Below, in pieces: positions 1-12,491 of a stretch of DNA of 64,000 nt. The position numbers and the translations under genes were made by a program. Location: positions 1,851,001 to 1,915,000 of the forward strand of contig NW_018344227.1 in assembly GCF_002099425.1 (NCBI RefSeq), in the 5' to 3' direction. Positions within the stretch are counted from its first letter, which is position 1. Every line of letters starts with the position of its first letter. A model generated the notes under the pieces. It worked only from the letters and a program-made list of their open reading frames with translations. It searched no databases and was not told the origin of the DNA. Source of the DNA: Phascolarctos cinereus. Lineage: Eukaryota; Chordata; Mammalia; Diprotodontia; Phascolarctidae.

Positions 1-2231
1 CCCAGTCCCCACCTCCTTATTTGTACAGATGTCTACTTGTGTAACCTCATTATATAAAAATAATTGTCCCTAATCTCTCTTTCCTCCCTCTCTCCCCCCA
101 AAAAAGAAGTGTATTCCTCTTTTCCTCTCCATTCTTAAGATCATAAAGACATAACAGAAGCTTACCTGGGCCTTTTCTCATTGCGCTCCCTCTATGGACC
201 CTGATAATGACAGGATTCCAGGAAATCCCAAATGAATCATTTCCTCATATCTGAAAGTGAGCAGTTTATCCTTGTTTAGCCCTTTATCATTGTTCATTCA
301 TATTTACTTTTATATGCTTCTCTTGAGTCCTGTGTTCGTATTTCAGAGTTTCTCCTCAGCTCTGGTCTTTTCATTAGGAATGCTTGGAAGTCCTCTATTT
401 CATTAAAGGCCCATCCCACCTTCCACTTCCCTTACCCATAGCATTATACTCAGTTTTTCTGGGTAAATTATTCTTGGCTGTAAGCCCATATTCTTTGCTT
501 TCTGGAATGTCATATTCCAAGTTCTCTGCTCCTTTAGAGTGATGATTGCTAAATCTTGGCTGATCCTAATTGATGCTCCTTGGTACATAGACTTGTTCTT
601 TCTGGCTACTTGCAGTATTTTTTTTTCCCTTTGAAACTCTGGCTTTTGCCTACCACGTTCCTACGAGTGTACTTTGGGGATTTCTTTCAGGAGGTGACTA
701 GTGAATTCTCTTTCCATTTTGCCCTCTGGTTCTTTGTTTTTGTTTTTGTTTTGTTTTGTTTTAGGCAATTGGGGTTAAGTGACTTGCCCAGGGTCACACA
801 GCTAGTAAGTGTCAAGTGTTTGGTCTGAGACCAGATTTGAACTCAGGTCCTCCTGACTCCAGGGCCAGTGCTCTATCCACTGCACCACCTAGCTGCCCCC
901 TCCCTCTGGTTCTAAGAGATTTGAGCATATGTTTTCTTGACATATGATGCCTAAACTCTTCTTGTGGTCATGATATTCAGTTAGTCTAATGGTTCTTACA
1001 TTTTTTCTCCTCACTCTTTTCCAGATCAGCTGTTTTTGCTATGAGATACCTTACAGTTTATTCTATTTTTTGCTTTTATTTTAATTTTTCTTGTTGCCTT
1101 ATGGAGTCATTGCTGCCTGGGCAGGTTTCTATACCTCTTGGTCAAGCTCTTAATTCTCTTCCCAATTCTTTCTTCCGTAGCTCTCATTTCTTTTCCCATT
1201 TTTTCCTCTAGCAATGACAGTCCATTTATAAAAACATTTTTAAAAACTCTTTTCTTTTAAACTCTTGCTTCATCTCTTCCAGGAACAGTTGTGTTTTTCT
1301 CTAGGCCTTTGCTTATAGATATTTGGAAGCCCTTCTCTTCTGGGTCTATATCTTGAGCTTTCCTGCCACTGTAATCCCATTAAGATGGGATTCTTTTTTG
1401 TTTTCCATTTTTGCAGCCTACTTCTTGACTTCAGACTTGATGTTAGGGCTGGGCATTTCTGGAGGGAAGATCTGGGCTGGTCTTTTGGGTGTATTGAGTG
1501 TTGTTTTATTCCGGGATCTCAGGACCAGCTTGGGCTGGGGATCCGTAAGCTTTCGCAAAAGGGTCTGATCCAGGGCAAAGTCTGATTGCTGTCCCCATGG
1601 TCTGAGTTCTGCAAGTTCCTGACCTAGTTCTGAACGAGAGACTTGCTGCTGGGCTTAGCCACTTCCAGCCATCTAGAAAGCTCTATTGGTTCAGAGTGAT
1701 GGAATTGTAGGAATCCCACTCTGGTTATTTGTCTGCAGGCTGGATGTTGGAAGTGAGATTCTGGGGCCTGAGCCACACCACTGCTACAGCTGCCTTCTGG
1801 ATTTCCTCCTTTCTCCATACACTGCCTATGGCCTCCCTTTCCAGGAACATTATTCCTCTTCGCAGATTCCCTTCTTAGCCCATCCTAGATCTGTGACTCA
1901 GACTTGGGTAAGGGGGGGCCAAAGCTGCCATTTTGCACCTGTTTCCATTGCAGTGCCCTGGTATAGGTCTGAAATTTCCTCTCTCCCTGGGTGTTGGAGT
2001 TCTCTCCTGGTATACTCCTGGCCCAGCCCCCACCCCAGTGTCTAAAAAGTCCTCTCTGCCTGTTTCCCTCTGTTGAGCTGGGCTAGATGGAGGACTCATG
2101 GTGACTTTTTTAATATTTCACCAGGATCGGGATTTGGTCTGGTGCATATTTTAGATCTGTTTGGAGGAGTGTGTGGAAGGGATCTTACCCCTCTGCTTTC
2201 TCCCAGTGTGTCTTCTTGGCTCTGCACTCTC
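1..2231 (-). mobile_element. L1 LINE fragment: ORF1 and 5' UTR, antisense
   Basis: The minus-strand frame at 403-588 reads LQPRIIYPEKLSI, matching the L1 ORF1p C-terminal QPRISYPAKLSF. Upstream ORF1 runs to roughly 1300. The 5' UTR extends to about 2231, where an eroded form of the gccatcttgg-like L1 start is seen. The copy is old, with stops and indels in ORF1. A younger SINE is inserted at about 734-901. Confidence 0.75.
734..901 (-). mobile_element. Marsupial tRNA-like SINE inserted in L1
   Basis: The antisense body runs ggcaattggggttaagtgac to cacctagctgcccc with an A/T-rich tail. It is flanked by a ccctctggttct target duplication at 722-733 and 902-913 within L1 ORF1. Confidence 0.88.
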
Positions 2232-2329
2232 CAAGTAATAGCATTTGTCAAGAATGATAGGATAGTTAGCTGGACCATAGAGTGTGTTAAGGGGAGTAAC
2301 ATGTAATAAATTTAGAAAGACAGGTTGGT

Positions 2330-3035
2330 GCTGGTTTAGGAAGGACTTTAAATGCCAAACCACCTAGACTGTGTTTGATTCTGTATGTGAAACTGGAGCT
2401 CCCTGAACAGGGGAGAGTGAGGGGGTCAAGCCCATGCTTTGGAAATATCACTTTAGCACCTGTGAGGAAGAGCACAGATGGGGGGGGGCATACTGGAGCC
2501 AGAGAGCCCAATTAGGAGGCTGTTATTGTAGTCTGGGCAACAGGTCTTGAGGGCCTGAACCTAGATGATGGCCATGTGTGAGCAGAGCCAAGGGGATGGG
2601 TGTGTGAGATGTGAATGTGGCAACAGGCTTGAATCTGAGGGAGAAGGAAGAGTTGAGGATGATGTTGAGATTGTGAACCTTAGTGTCTAGAATGATAATA
2701 AGAACTGTTAGAAATGAAGAAACTGGGAAGAGGAATGCTTTTGAGGGGGAAAGATACTGAATTCTGTTGTAGAGATGGTGAGTTTGAGATGTGTTCAAAA
2801 TATCCAATAGGCAATTGGTGTTGTGGGGCTCTAGCACCATAGAGGTTGCATATGTTGATCTGCGAGTCATCTATGTAGAGATGATAATTGAACCCAGGAG
2901 AGTTGATGAGTTCACTACCAGGGAGTATAGAGAAAGAAGGGTGGAGGGCCCAGGACAGAGCCCAAGGCATGGGAGACTGACTGATTAGGTATAGAGCCAA
3001 TCATTGGTGCATTAGGTGTGAACTGGGACTGTCAG
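2330..3035 (-). mobile_element. L2/CR1-type LINE fragment, antisense
   Basis: The minus-strand frame at 2680-3000 contains GFNYHLYIDDSQINIC, an eroded version of the YADD catalytic box of L2/CR1 reverse transcriptase. Flanking sequence matches other L2-like copies in this window. The open frame is a remnant, not a gene. Confidence 0.78.
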
Positions 3036-3150
3036 GTGGAACCTCAGAGTTGCTTTAAATTTCATTTCTCTAACCACTAGTGGTTTTGAGTATTTTTTTT
3101 TCCAGATGGCCATTGATAACTTGTATTTCTTCCGTAGAAAATTGCCACTG
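3036..3150 (-). mobile_element. Short L1 3'-region fragment
   Basis: The stretch from cctcagagttgctttaaatt onward resembles the L1 ORF2 3' region seen again near 41210-41290. Confidence 0.45.
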
Positions 3151-3194
3151 TTCCTAAGCTGCTGGCTGCTTAGCTGGCTAGGGTGTTAGGGCCT

Positions 3195-3395
3195 TTGGAT
3201 TTCTGATCCTTGAGTTTGAGTCGTAGCTGCATCATCTGTGTAACACTAGGCAAACCGCTTTCCTTGTAGCCTTCGTTTCTTCATTTGGAAAATGGTGCTT
3301 TTGGTTTTGGTACCATCTACCTTAGGCTCATCTACCTTCGAGGCTCAGATGAGATAGTAAACTTTGATAGAGCTATAAGAATGTCAGCTATTGGT
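3195..3395 (+). mobile_element. MIR/THER1 CORE-SINE
   Basis: It shows the degenerate order gagtttgagtc, aacactaggcaaac, ttcttcatttggaaaatggt and gatgagatagtaa, typical of an old MIR. Confidence 0.55.
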
Positions 3396-5038
3396 AACTG
3401 AGCAGGCTTGGAAGGAGACTCCATAAGCAGGTCCTAGATGACAAATTGAAAGTGACCTTTGAGGTCATCTAGGCCAATTCCCCCATTTCACAGCCAGGGA
3501 AAAAGGCAGAGTGGCACATGCTGTATCTCCCTGCTGGTAATACGTGACAGATTTGGGGATCAGTTGACTCCTCTTTCCATTTGCACCACAAACACATAAG
3601 TGTGTCCTTCTGTGTACCAAGCAGCTTGGTAGACACAGATAGGAGCTGTGGATTTGGACTTAGAGGCTCTGGCCTCGATCCTAGCTTGCCTTCTTATACT
3701 TAGGTCATTTTGGGTATGCGAATCTCAAGGCCTCAGTTTCCTTGTATATACAATGAGCAGTTAAGACTAGAGGACCTCTGAGGTACATCCTGGCTCAAAA
3801 GCTGAGTTTTTGGTCATGTATTAACCTAGTGTGGCCAATTGAGAAGCTGGAGTTAAAAACGGACTGATCTTTGAATACAGAGCAATGAGTTTTGTTGTTT
3901 TCAGTATGGTGAATTTTTTACTTTGATCCTGAGAATGTGATTGATTTTCTTTCTAAACTCATTCATTGTCTTTTTTTTTTTTTAAAGCTCACGAGAGGCA
4001 CAGAGGAAGAGGTCTGCAAGATTTTTCTCTAGACCAAAATTCTAACTTGCCATCCTCTATGAGCTATGGTTAGATCCTAGCACTCCCTCCTCCATACCTT
4101 ATGTGACCTAATGGGCCCAGTGCACACTCAGATGCCTGGCTTGCCAGGTTTTCCCAGGGTAGCCTCACCTTATGTAACCAAAGTCATACCTACTCTGTTC
4201 TAGCATACCTCTTTCCCTGGAGCCAATTGCTAAGTCCAGCCTCACCTGTTCAGTGCTGCCTCCGTTCTGTATACCCCTTGTTCCTTCCTTTTAGAACCCC
4301 TTCCACATGGCAGGCAGGCAGGTGGCTAGTTTTTGAGGAACCTGGTGTCTTGGGAGCAGATGCTGTTGAAGTGTAAGAGGCAGATTAGAAAGCTGGGCCC
4401 TTTGCCTTTGCTTCTCAACCCTCTTCCGTTCAAAGACAAGAATTTAGTTCTTGGCACGTGTGTTCCCGAACAGCCTTAGGATACCAAAATATTTGAGGTG
4501 GCAAAGAACTGAAAACAGATTTGGTGCCCATCATTGCAGAATGGTTGAACAGATTGTCCGAGAAACTTGGGGACACTTGTATAAGTGAGTGGAAACAGGA
4601 AAATAATATATCCAATGTCTACAATAATGTACCTGAAAAGAACGCTAGAATTCAGCTGAAGTCTGTGTAATCCTATTGACCCATCTTGGCATTGAGGAGA
4701 GATGAGGAAATATGCCACCTTCCTTTCCTTGGAGAAGTGGTTGACTGTGGGTGCAAAGGGAAGTGGGAGAAGTGATCTTCCTCTGAAAACACTCCTGATT
4801 TGTCAGTGTCCTTGCTAAATCATTGTTGGATTGAACTTAGTTACTTGTATTCAGTTATGTGCAGATTCATATTCAGTGATTCAGTTTACAAAAAACCTTA
4901 AAATAGTGGCATGTGACTTCCCTGCATTCTCATGCTGCCTGTTAGCCATGCTACGAAAGTCTGCTAAATTCAAATCCTGAGTGTGATAAGTGACAGTATT
5001 GGGAGAGATGTACAGGAAGAAGGTTGGTGGCCCTGTCC
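3396..5038. other. BRCC3 intronic stretch with eroded SINE pieces
   Basis: Weak MIR-like pieces lie at about 3445-3560 (antisense) and 3640-3812 (sense). The rest shows no exon or recognisable element. The upstream BRCC3 exon expected to end in ...STEAE was searched for by eye and not found here. Confidence 0.4.
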
Positions 5039-5039
5039 T

Positions 5040-5225
5040 CCTACTAGCTTCATATTTCTGTAGGACTTTCAGCTTTCCAAGTACCTTACAAACATTCTCA
5101 TTTGAGCCTCCTGATAGCCCTATGAGGGAAGTCCTACAGATATTAGCCTCCTTTTACAAAGAAGGAAACTGAGACTCAGCTGGTAAATGTCTGAGATCTG
5201 GCTCCAATACAAGGCTTCTAGACTA
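5040..5225 (-). mobile_element. MIR CORE-SINE, antisense
   Basis: The order ctttccaagtaccttacaaa, ctcatttgagcctcctgata and gaaggaaactgagactcagc is a reverse MIR. Confidence 0.6.
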
Positions 5226-5538
5226 CACCTTTGGAGTGCCCACTGTAGGCCCTGAGTCAGTTAAGCAGCTGAGGCCGGCCAAAGAAGGCAAGAGAAGTAA
5301 ATTCCTGTGAACTGGAACCCTGAGCCAAAGAATGAAAGTTGGGTATGAGTGCAAGACTCCCACGGGCAGCAATGATGCCAGGAAAGGCTTGGCACCTTTG
5401 GAACTGAGCCTCAGGCTGATCAGATGACTGCTACCCACCACGCTGACCTGAAAGCAGGCTAGACACTGTTTAAGCTTCAAGCTACCATAGTCACACGCAT
5501 TTCTGCTTCTTTTTAAAAAGTCCTTAACAATCCCACAG

Positions 5539-5624
5539 ATTGGCTGAGCTGACTGGTCGCCCCATTCGAGTTGTGGGCTGGTATCATTCTCATCCCCACA
5601 TAACTGTGTGGCCATCGCATGTTG
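5539..5624 (+). CDS. BRCC3: BRCC3 exon with JAMM H-S-H motif
   Basis: The exon is preceded by tcccacag and followed by gtaagt. It has 86 nt: one base completing the previous codon, 28 codons, and the first base of Asp. It encodes LAELTGRPIRVVGWYHSHPH and then ITVWPSHV. The two zinc-binding His of the JAMM motif are here (H122 and H124 in human numbering, from memory). Confidence 0.95.
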
Positions 5625-8600
5625 GTAAGTAATACTTAGCCCAGGGCTTGATACATAGTAGGTGCTTAGTCAGTGTTGATTGACTGATCCAGTTAAAGTA
5701 GTGGCCTGTGGCTGCTGATGTCACCAGTTGCCATGGCAAGGCCTCCACAGACTCATGTTGAATGACAAAGGTAAGTGGAAGATACATATAGGAATAGTGA
5801 AGATGGTTTTCCTGGAGTTGCTTAAAAGCAATTGGAGAAAAGGCCAGCTTTAGCTTTGGATTTAGTAGGTAATTTTGTCAAAATGTAGCCATCTTGTCCT
5901 GGCCAGAGGGTCATGGAGTGGCTGAGAGAGACAGACAGACAAACAAATGGTCCTCTGAGCCGCAAGCTAGCCAGCCCAAGGGGCAGCTCTGCAGGGGGCA
6001 TCTGATCTTTGTCTGCTTTTCTATTGCAACACAAAACACCTGATAATGATACCAAGTGTTTATTTTTGCCTAGACCTGGGATTTCATCAGCCAGAGTTAC
6101 ACCCAGTGTGGAAAGATTTCTCTTCCACTGAGTGGGAGCCTGGATGTATCTGTCAAAAGCAGGAGTACAGCTCTCTATCAGAGGTTCATAGAAGGCCCTT
6201 TAGAGACCATCAGGTCCATGGAGGCCTAACAGGTCACACAGTAGTGTCATATTTGAACTCAGGTCTTCTGACACCATAGCCAGTGGTATGGAGGTGCTAC
6301 CACATGCTACTTTTCACTTAAAGTGAAATTCTGTGCGGTAGACTCTCTTTGAGAAAAAAGGGAAGTCACTTCTTGATTGAGAGATGATAGATGAGAGGTA
6401 CAGGATGAGATGTGTTTTTGGACATGGCTGTGTTTGACTTCGTGGGTTGTCACAGACAAAGAAACCAGGGTCATTGAAGCCTTCCCAAAAGCTACCAAAG
6501 AGAGCTAAGGGGAGTTGAGAAGGTGGCCTAGAGACAAGAAAAGGTTTGACTTGTAAACCTCAAGGAGTGAAAAAAATTGAACTTTGGGCATCTGCCTTCT
6601 ACTCTGTGAGATGGGAGTGGGGGGAAGCAGACTAGCTGTTCTTAGGACCCACTTCCAGGGCTACCATTCTCTGATGTAATTATCTCTGAGTGTTGAGGAG
6701 TCATACAATGGCCAAATAAGGAAAGTGAGTCTGTTGTATGTCAGATTATAACAGCTGGCATCTCTAGGATTTGCAGGCTTGCCAAGGGCTTTACATAGTT
6801 TTTCTTACTTGATCCTGACAATAATCCAGGGAGGTAGGTCCTGTTGTTATCCCCATTTTATAGATGAGGAAACTGAAGTTGAGAGGAGTGCCAGTAACTA
6901 CAGAGCTGGGATTCCCACACAGAGAACCTAAGGCCTTCTGATTTTGAGGCCAGAATTCTTTCCACCATTCCACTCAGTGTCTCTAAGCTGAATCCCTTAA
7001 GTGCTGTGCTCCCTGAGCCCACACCCAGTGCCACATTCTCTACCAGCTTCCTTTGTTTCCTTGGTCAATCACAACTATTCAATCATTTTTTTTTATTTGT
7101 GTCTGATTTTTTGTGACCCCATCTGGGGTTTTCTTGGCCTATTCCTTCTCCAGCTCATTTTACAGATGGGGAATTGAAGCAAACAGAATTAGTGACTTAT
7201 CCAGAGTCACACAGCTAGTAAAGTATCTGAAGCTGGATTTGAACTCAGGTCTTCCTGACTCCAGGCCTGGCACTCTATCCACTTCGCACCTAGCTGCCTA
7301 AATCCAATTCACTTGCATGTCATGGCATCACCTCACTGTTCTCTTTGAGAATGAAAGATAAACAACAACCACCTCTGTGAGTACTGGAACTGGCCAGTTA
7401 GGTAACACAGCTCTTTCTTTCTTTGTTTCTTTCCTTCCTTCCTCCCTTGCTTTCTTCTTTGCCCAAAGGAAGGTAAATTTAGATCACTGAAACCTGAAAA
7501 GATATCTTGGGGTTTACAAGTCCTTCTTAAGGACCTTAAATGCCTTAAACCCAAATCACTCTGTCATTGATTGGCCAACAAGAGGTCCCAGTCTAAGCCC
7601 TGTCTGGTCATTGTTTGGGCCCTGATTGCCTCAAAGTGAATATAAACAGCAGTTGTTTGTGTTTTGGCCAGAAACCTTGAGGGTCTTCCCCTCCCAGACT
7701 CCCAGTAAAAAAAGGCTATTCTCTGCCTCATTTCTTACCTAGCCTTAATCACTGAAAGGACATTGCCTCAGTCAAACTAATACCTGGAAAAGACCTTACT
7801 GAAAAAGGCCAAGGTCTCCCACTGCATCCTGGGCCATCTCCAGTTGTCCTGATCTATGTCTGGCCACTGGACCCAGATGGCTCTGGAGGAAAAAGTGAGG
7901 CCACTTTATACAGCTCTCCCTTATTTAAATCCAATTCACTTGCATGTCATGGCATCACCTCCCTGATGTCATGGTCCTCTTCAAGAATGAAAGACAAACA
8001 ACAACTTTGGTATATAGAAAAGTCTCTATAGCACTTTATTGTGTACCTTTCTAATGGATAAGTAATAGTGTATGTTACAGTTGCTGTAAAGGTGTTAACA
8101 CTGGTGAAATCCCATGTGTTTTGTCATAGCCCTCAACTAGACTCTAAGTTTCATGAGATAAGGGACCTAGCTAAATTCTTTTTCTCCTTTAATACTTAAA
8201 ACTTTAATACTACTTTAATACTCCAGACTACATAGTATTCTGCAAACAGTAGATGTTTAACAAATGCTTATTAATTTAATAGCTTCTCTTTTTTTAACTA
8301 AAATCTGACTACCTTTAAATGGCAGTTTCTGAATTATTTTGAATTTTAATTAATTTTTTTTAAGTACTTATTTAGGTTACTTAAAAGGACAGAGAATAAA
8401 GTTTCATCATTGCATTTTGGCAATATTTTAAGAAATCCAAATGAAGTAGGAGTTCAATTGAGCATCTACTGTAGCCTGGCAGTACTATATCCCATCATTG
8501 AGCCTCTTTGAGAACTTTCTGAGAGACCATCAATGGACAATTATGTTTTATTTATGTCTCTGGTATTTGTAGATATTCGCACCCAAGCCATGTACCAGAT

Positions 8601-11600
8601 GATGGATGAGAGCTTTGTGGGACTTATTTTCTCCTGTTTCGTGGAAGACAAAAACACCAAGGTATGTGGTGTATATGTAGACAGAGAAAAAATTCCTAGC
8701 AGAGTTGTTTTGAAATAAAAAGTTGCTATTGTGGTGAGATTTCTTATTAGGTTTATAAGGGATTCAGATCTCTCCAGCTCTCATCCGTTTGAGCCTTGGC
8801 TGGTCTTGGCGAAGAGAGGCAGGTTTCTGCTTTGGGCTTTTTTCACTAAGCCAGTATTACTGGAATGGGACCCTCCAGGTTGCTCAATTAGCTTCTACCT
8901 GAGATCATGCTTGAATGATCATAATATCCACAGAGCTTCTTGAGCAGCTGGGGTTGAAGTTGAGACTAGAATGCACCTCTCTGTGTAGGAGTTTTCCAAC
9001 AGAATTCCAAGTGACCATGCATTTGATACTCCATGCTTGTCCTCTCTATTCCAGGTTTACTCTGCCTTTTGGGTCTGGTGTGATTCAGACTTGTGGTTTC
9101 TTTGGTTTGGGGAATTCTTTGATATGAAAACTTCCCCTACGAGTATAGAGCAGTAGCTCAGCTAGGATTTAGAGTCTTGGGAAGTTAACAGGGGCATGGA
9201 TAGGTTACTGATTGGCACTGATAAGTTAGATGACTTGTCAATATATGTCCAAGTTGGGAGTTGAACCCAGGTCTTCTTGTCTCAAGGGCAGTCACAGTGC
9301 CTCTCATTATGATGCTTATGCTCTTTTTTTTCTTTTAATTTTTAAAATTAAATTTCTTTTAATTTTTCTTTTAAAAAAATCTGCCTTTTCTCCTTCCCAC
9401 CCACGTATTCCACTTGAAAGAACAAAACTCCAGTTACAAACATGTATAGTCAAGCAAAAACCAATTTCTGTGTTGACCATGTCCAAAAAGGAATGTATCT
9501 GATTCTATGCTTAGTCTTCACCTCTCTAAAAGGACATGGGCCACACATTTCACCATGAGTCGTTTAGAATCCAGGTTGGCCAGGATCAGCATTCCTAAGT
9601 CTTTCAAAGTTGATTAGCGTTACGGTGTTGCTGATACTGTATAGATTATTTTCCTGGTTTGGCTCACTTTACTTTGTATCAGTTCATATAGTCTTCTCAG
9701 TTTTTTCTGAAACTGTCTCCTACAGCACAATAGGATTCCATTGTCTTCATATAGTATAACTTGTTTAGCTTTTTCCCACTTGATGGGTGCCAGCACCCCC
9801 TCAGTTTCCTATTCTTTGCCATCTGAAAAAGAGCTATGAATATTTTATAAATCCTTATTTAGAATTTGTTTTGCTCAAGACTAATCCCTCATTTAATCTA
9901 TTCTTCCTCTAATTCCCCCTTCTCTCTTCTCCCCTTTTCCTCTTATTTCTCTGGAGTGAAAAAGTATTTCTGTACCTAATGTGTGTGTGCGCATTCTTCC
10001 CTCTGTTGACTGGTTCAGATGAATGAGGGTCAGCTACTCTCCTAATCCCTTCTTCCTTGTTTGTATAGACTTCTATTTGAATATCCTGATTATGTGAGAT
10101 AATTTTCCCTAACCTTCTTTTCCCTTTCCTCCCCTAGTGTGTTGTTCTTCTCCTTTATTTCCATTCTTCTTTTAAGGTCAAGGCCTAACAGAACCACTCC
10201 CAAGCCTTCTGTCAAATCAGACTCCCTCTATAACCCCTAATGATGGTAGGGTTCAGAGGGGATACATGCATCATCTCCCCATATTAGAATGTAAGCATTT
10301 TATCATGGTTTAATCACTTATGGTTATTTGTTCATTTTTATCTTGTTTCTCTAATGCCTGTGTTTGAACTTCAAAGTTTCTACACAGCTCTGGTCTTTTC
10401 CTCAGGAATGCTTGGAAGTCCTCTATTTAATTAATGATCCATTTCCCCCCCTGTTGCATTATCCTCAGTTTTGCTGGGTAAGTTATTCTTGGTCTCAAGC
10501 CCATATCCTTTGCCTTCTGGAATATCGTTTTCCAAGGTCTTCGCTCCTTTATGGTGGTGGCTGCTAAATTGTGGGTGATCCTGGCTGTTATTCCAGCATC
10601 TCAGGGACAGGCTGGGGACCTGTAAGCTTTCGGTGCTTCCAAGGTGATCTGATTTAGGGCAAAGTCTGATTGCTGCTCACTGGGGTGAGCTCTGCAAATT
10701 CTTTGGGTTTTGGATCTGAGCAGCACAGCTGTGGAGTTTTAGTAGACTGCTGTTGAACTGAGGTACTATCAGCCACATGGTTCAGATCGACAGAACCGCA
10801 AGCTCCCCTTTGGTCTGAGTTTTCTGCCCTGGTTATCCTGCCACAGACTTCAGATTAGGCTAGAAATTAGAACTGACTCTGCTCTGCTCCTGAGGACCGA
10901 GCCATACAGCTGCTGCTTGCTTCTAAAATTACTTCTTATTCAGTATAGAACCTAGGGCCTGCCACCATTCCTTACCCAGGAACACCAGCCTTGGCACAGG
11001 TCTGCTCTTCAGTCTGCCCTGGATCTATGTAGTGAGGTTCAAAATTGCCAGTTGCCACCTCTTCCTGCATCATGCACAAATTTAAGTCCCTTTGTGCTGA
11101 CTCTGAGGCCCCTCTTGCTCTCATGCACAGCCTCTTACTGTTCAGGATTGCTCTGGCACACTGTTGGCCAGACCCCCTCCCTCCCCAGTGTCCACAGACC
11201 TCCCTGTCTCCCTCAGCTGACCTGGGCCAGAACAGTGATTCACTTGGATATTTTTCTTGGATTCCCCATCAGGTTGGGCTCTTGTATGTTTTCCTGTTTG
11301 GAGGAGGTTGGTTTTTATGTTTTGGGGAGTGGGGAGGTGATGCTTGCTGTTCTCCTTCCTGCTACTCTGCCATATTGAGTCCTCCATGCTTTATAATTTT
11401 TTAAACCAGTCTTTCCCTCTGACATACTTAGGCCTTGGGATCCTGACCTTTGTCCTTAAAGTGGAATGCTCTTGCTTTTGTCATGGGAAATGAGGTGCGG
11501 AATTAGGGTGTCTTCAGGTCCCTGCTCTACTCATTACTGGTTGTCACTCCATGGGTATGTTGCTCATAGGGAAGGAGGAGAAGGGAGGGAGGGATGGTCC

Positions 11601-12450
11601 ACATTTCTCCTCCCCGCTCCCAGGGCCACGATCACACAGCTGTGTGAGTGCCAGAAGGCTGGTCTCAATGTGATATGTTATCATCCCACCCGAAGAACCA
11701 AGGATCCTAGATCTAGAAGAGACAGGTCCCTCAGAGGCTGCCATATCCAACCCTGTCATTTTATAGAGGAGAAAACTGGGGCCCGGGGAGGGAAAGGACT
11801 TACCCAAGGTTACATAGGCAGGAAATACAGTAACCAGCATTTGAACCAAGGTTCACTGATTTCTACTCTATTGCACTGTGTCCCATGACAGTTTGTGTGT
11901 TTTAGTTCTCAGCTTCTTCGTTATTTTCGTGCTACCCGTTTTCCTTCTTCCTCTCCTCACCCTCTCTTTCCACATACTTTGTTTCTACTTTGATATGTAT
12001 TTCAGAAGGCAGTATGGAATGGTGGACAGAGACCCTGGCTCTATGTATGATCCACTGCCCATGTGACCTTGTGTGTGTCACTGGACTTCCCTTATCTATA
12101 AAAATGAAGGGTTGGATTCCATAGCTTCTGAGGGCCTTTCTTGGCTCTAGGTCTAGCTTCCTCTGTGTGATGGTAGGCAAATCACTTGACACATCCCTGG
12201 GTCTCAGTGCCCTCTTCTGTAAAATGAAGGCTTTGAGCTGGCCAGCCTTCTAGCTCTAGTCTTTGCCAGGTCTGACTCTGTGAAGTTTTACTGACCTCTT
12301 TTGGGCTTTAGGTTAATTTAGCATTTACCCTCCTTGTTTTGATACTGCTATCTTTCTATTGATTTCCCCAGACTGGCCGTATACTCTACACTTGCTTCCA
12401 GTCCATTCAGGCCCAGAAGATCTCAGAGTAAGTATCTTGGGGGTGTGTGT

Positions 12451-12491
<41 letters not shown>

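Noticed and set aside
403-3000. Minus-strand proteins with LQPRIIYPEKLSI and HLYIDDSQI
   Set aside because: These are L1 ORF1 and L2 reverse-transcriptase remnants, so they are listed as LINEs, not host genes.
1-5538. Search for upstream BRCC3 exons
   Set aside because: No block matching the segment before LAELTGRP was found; they probably lie before the window.
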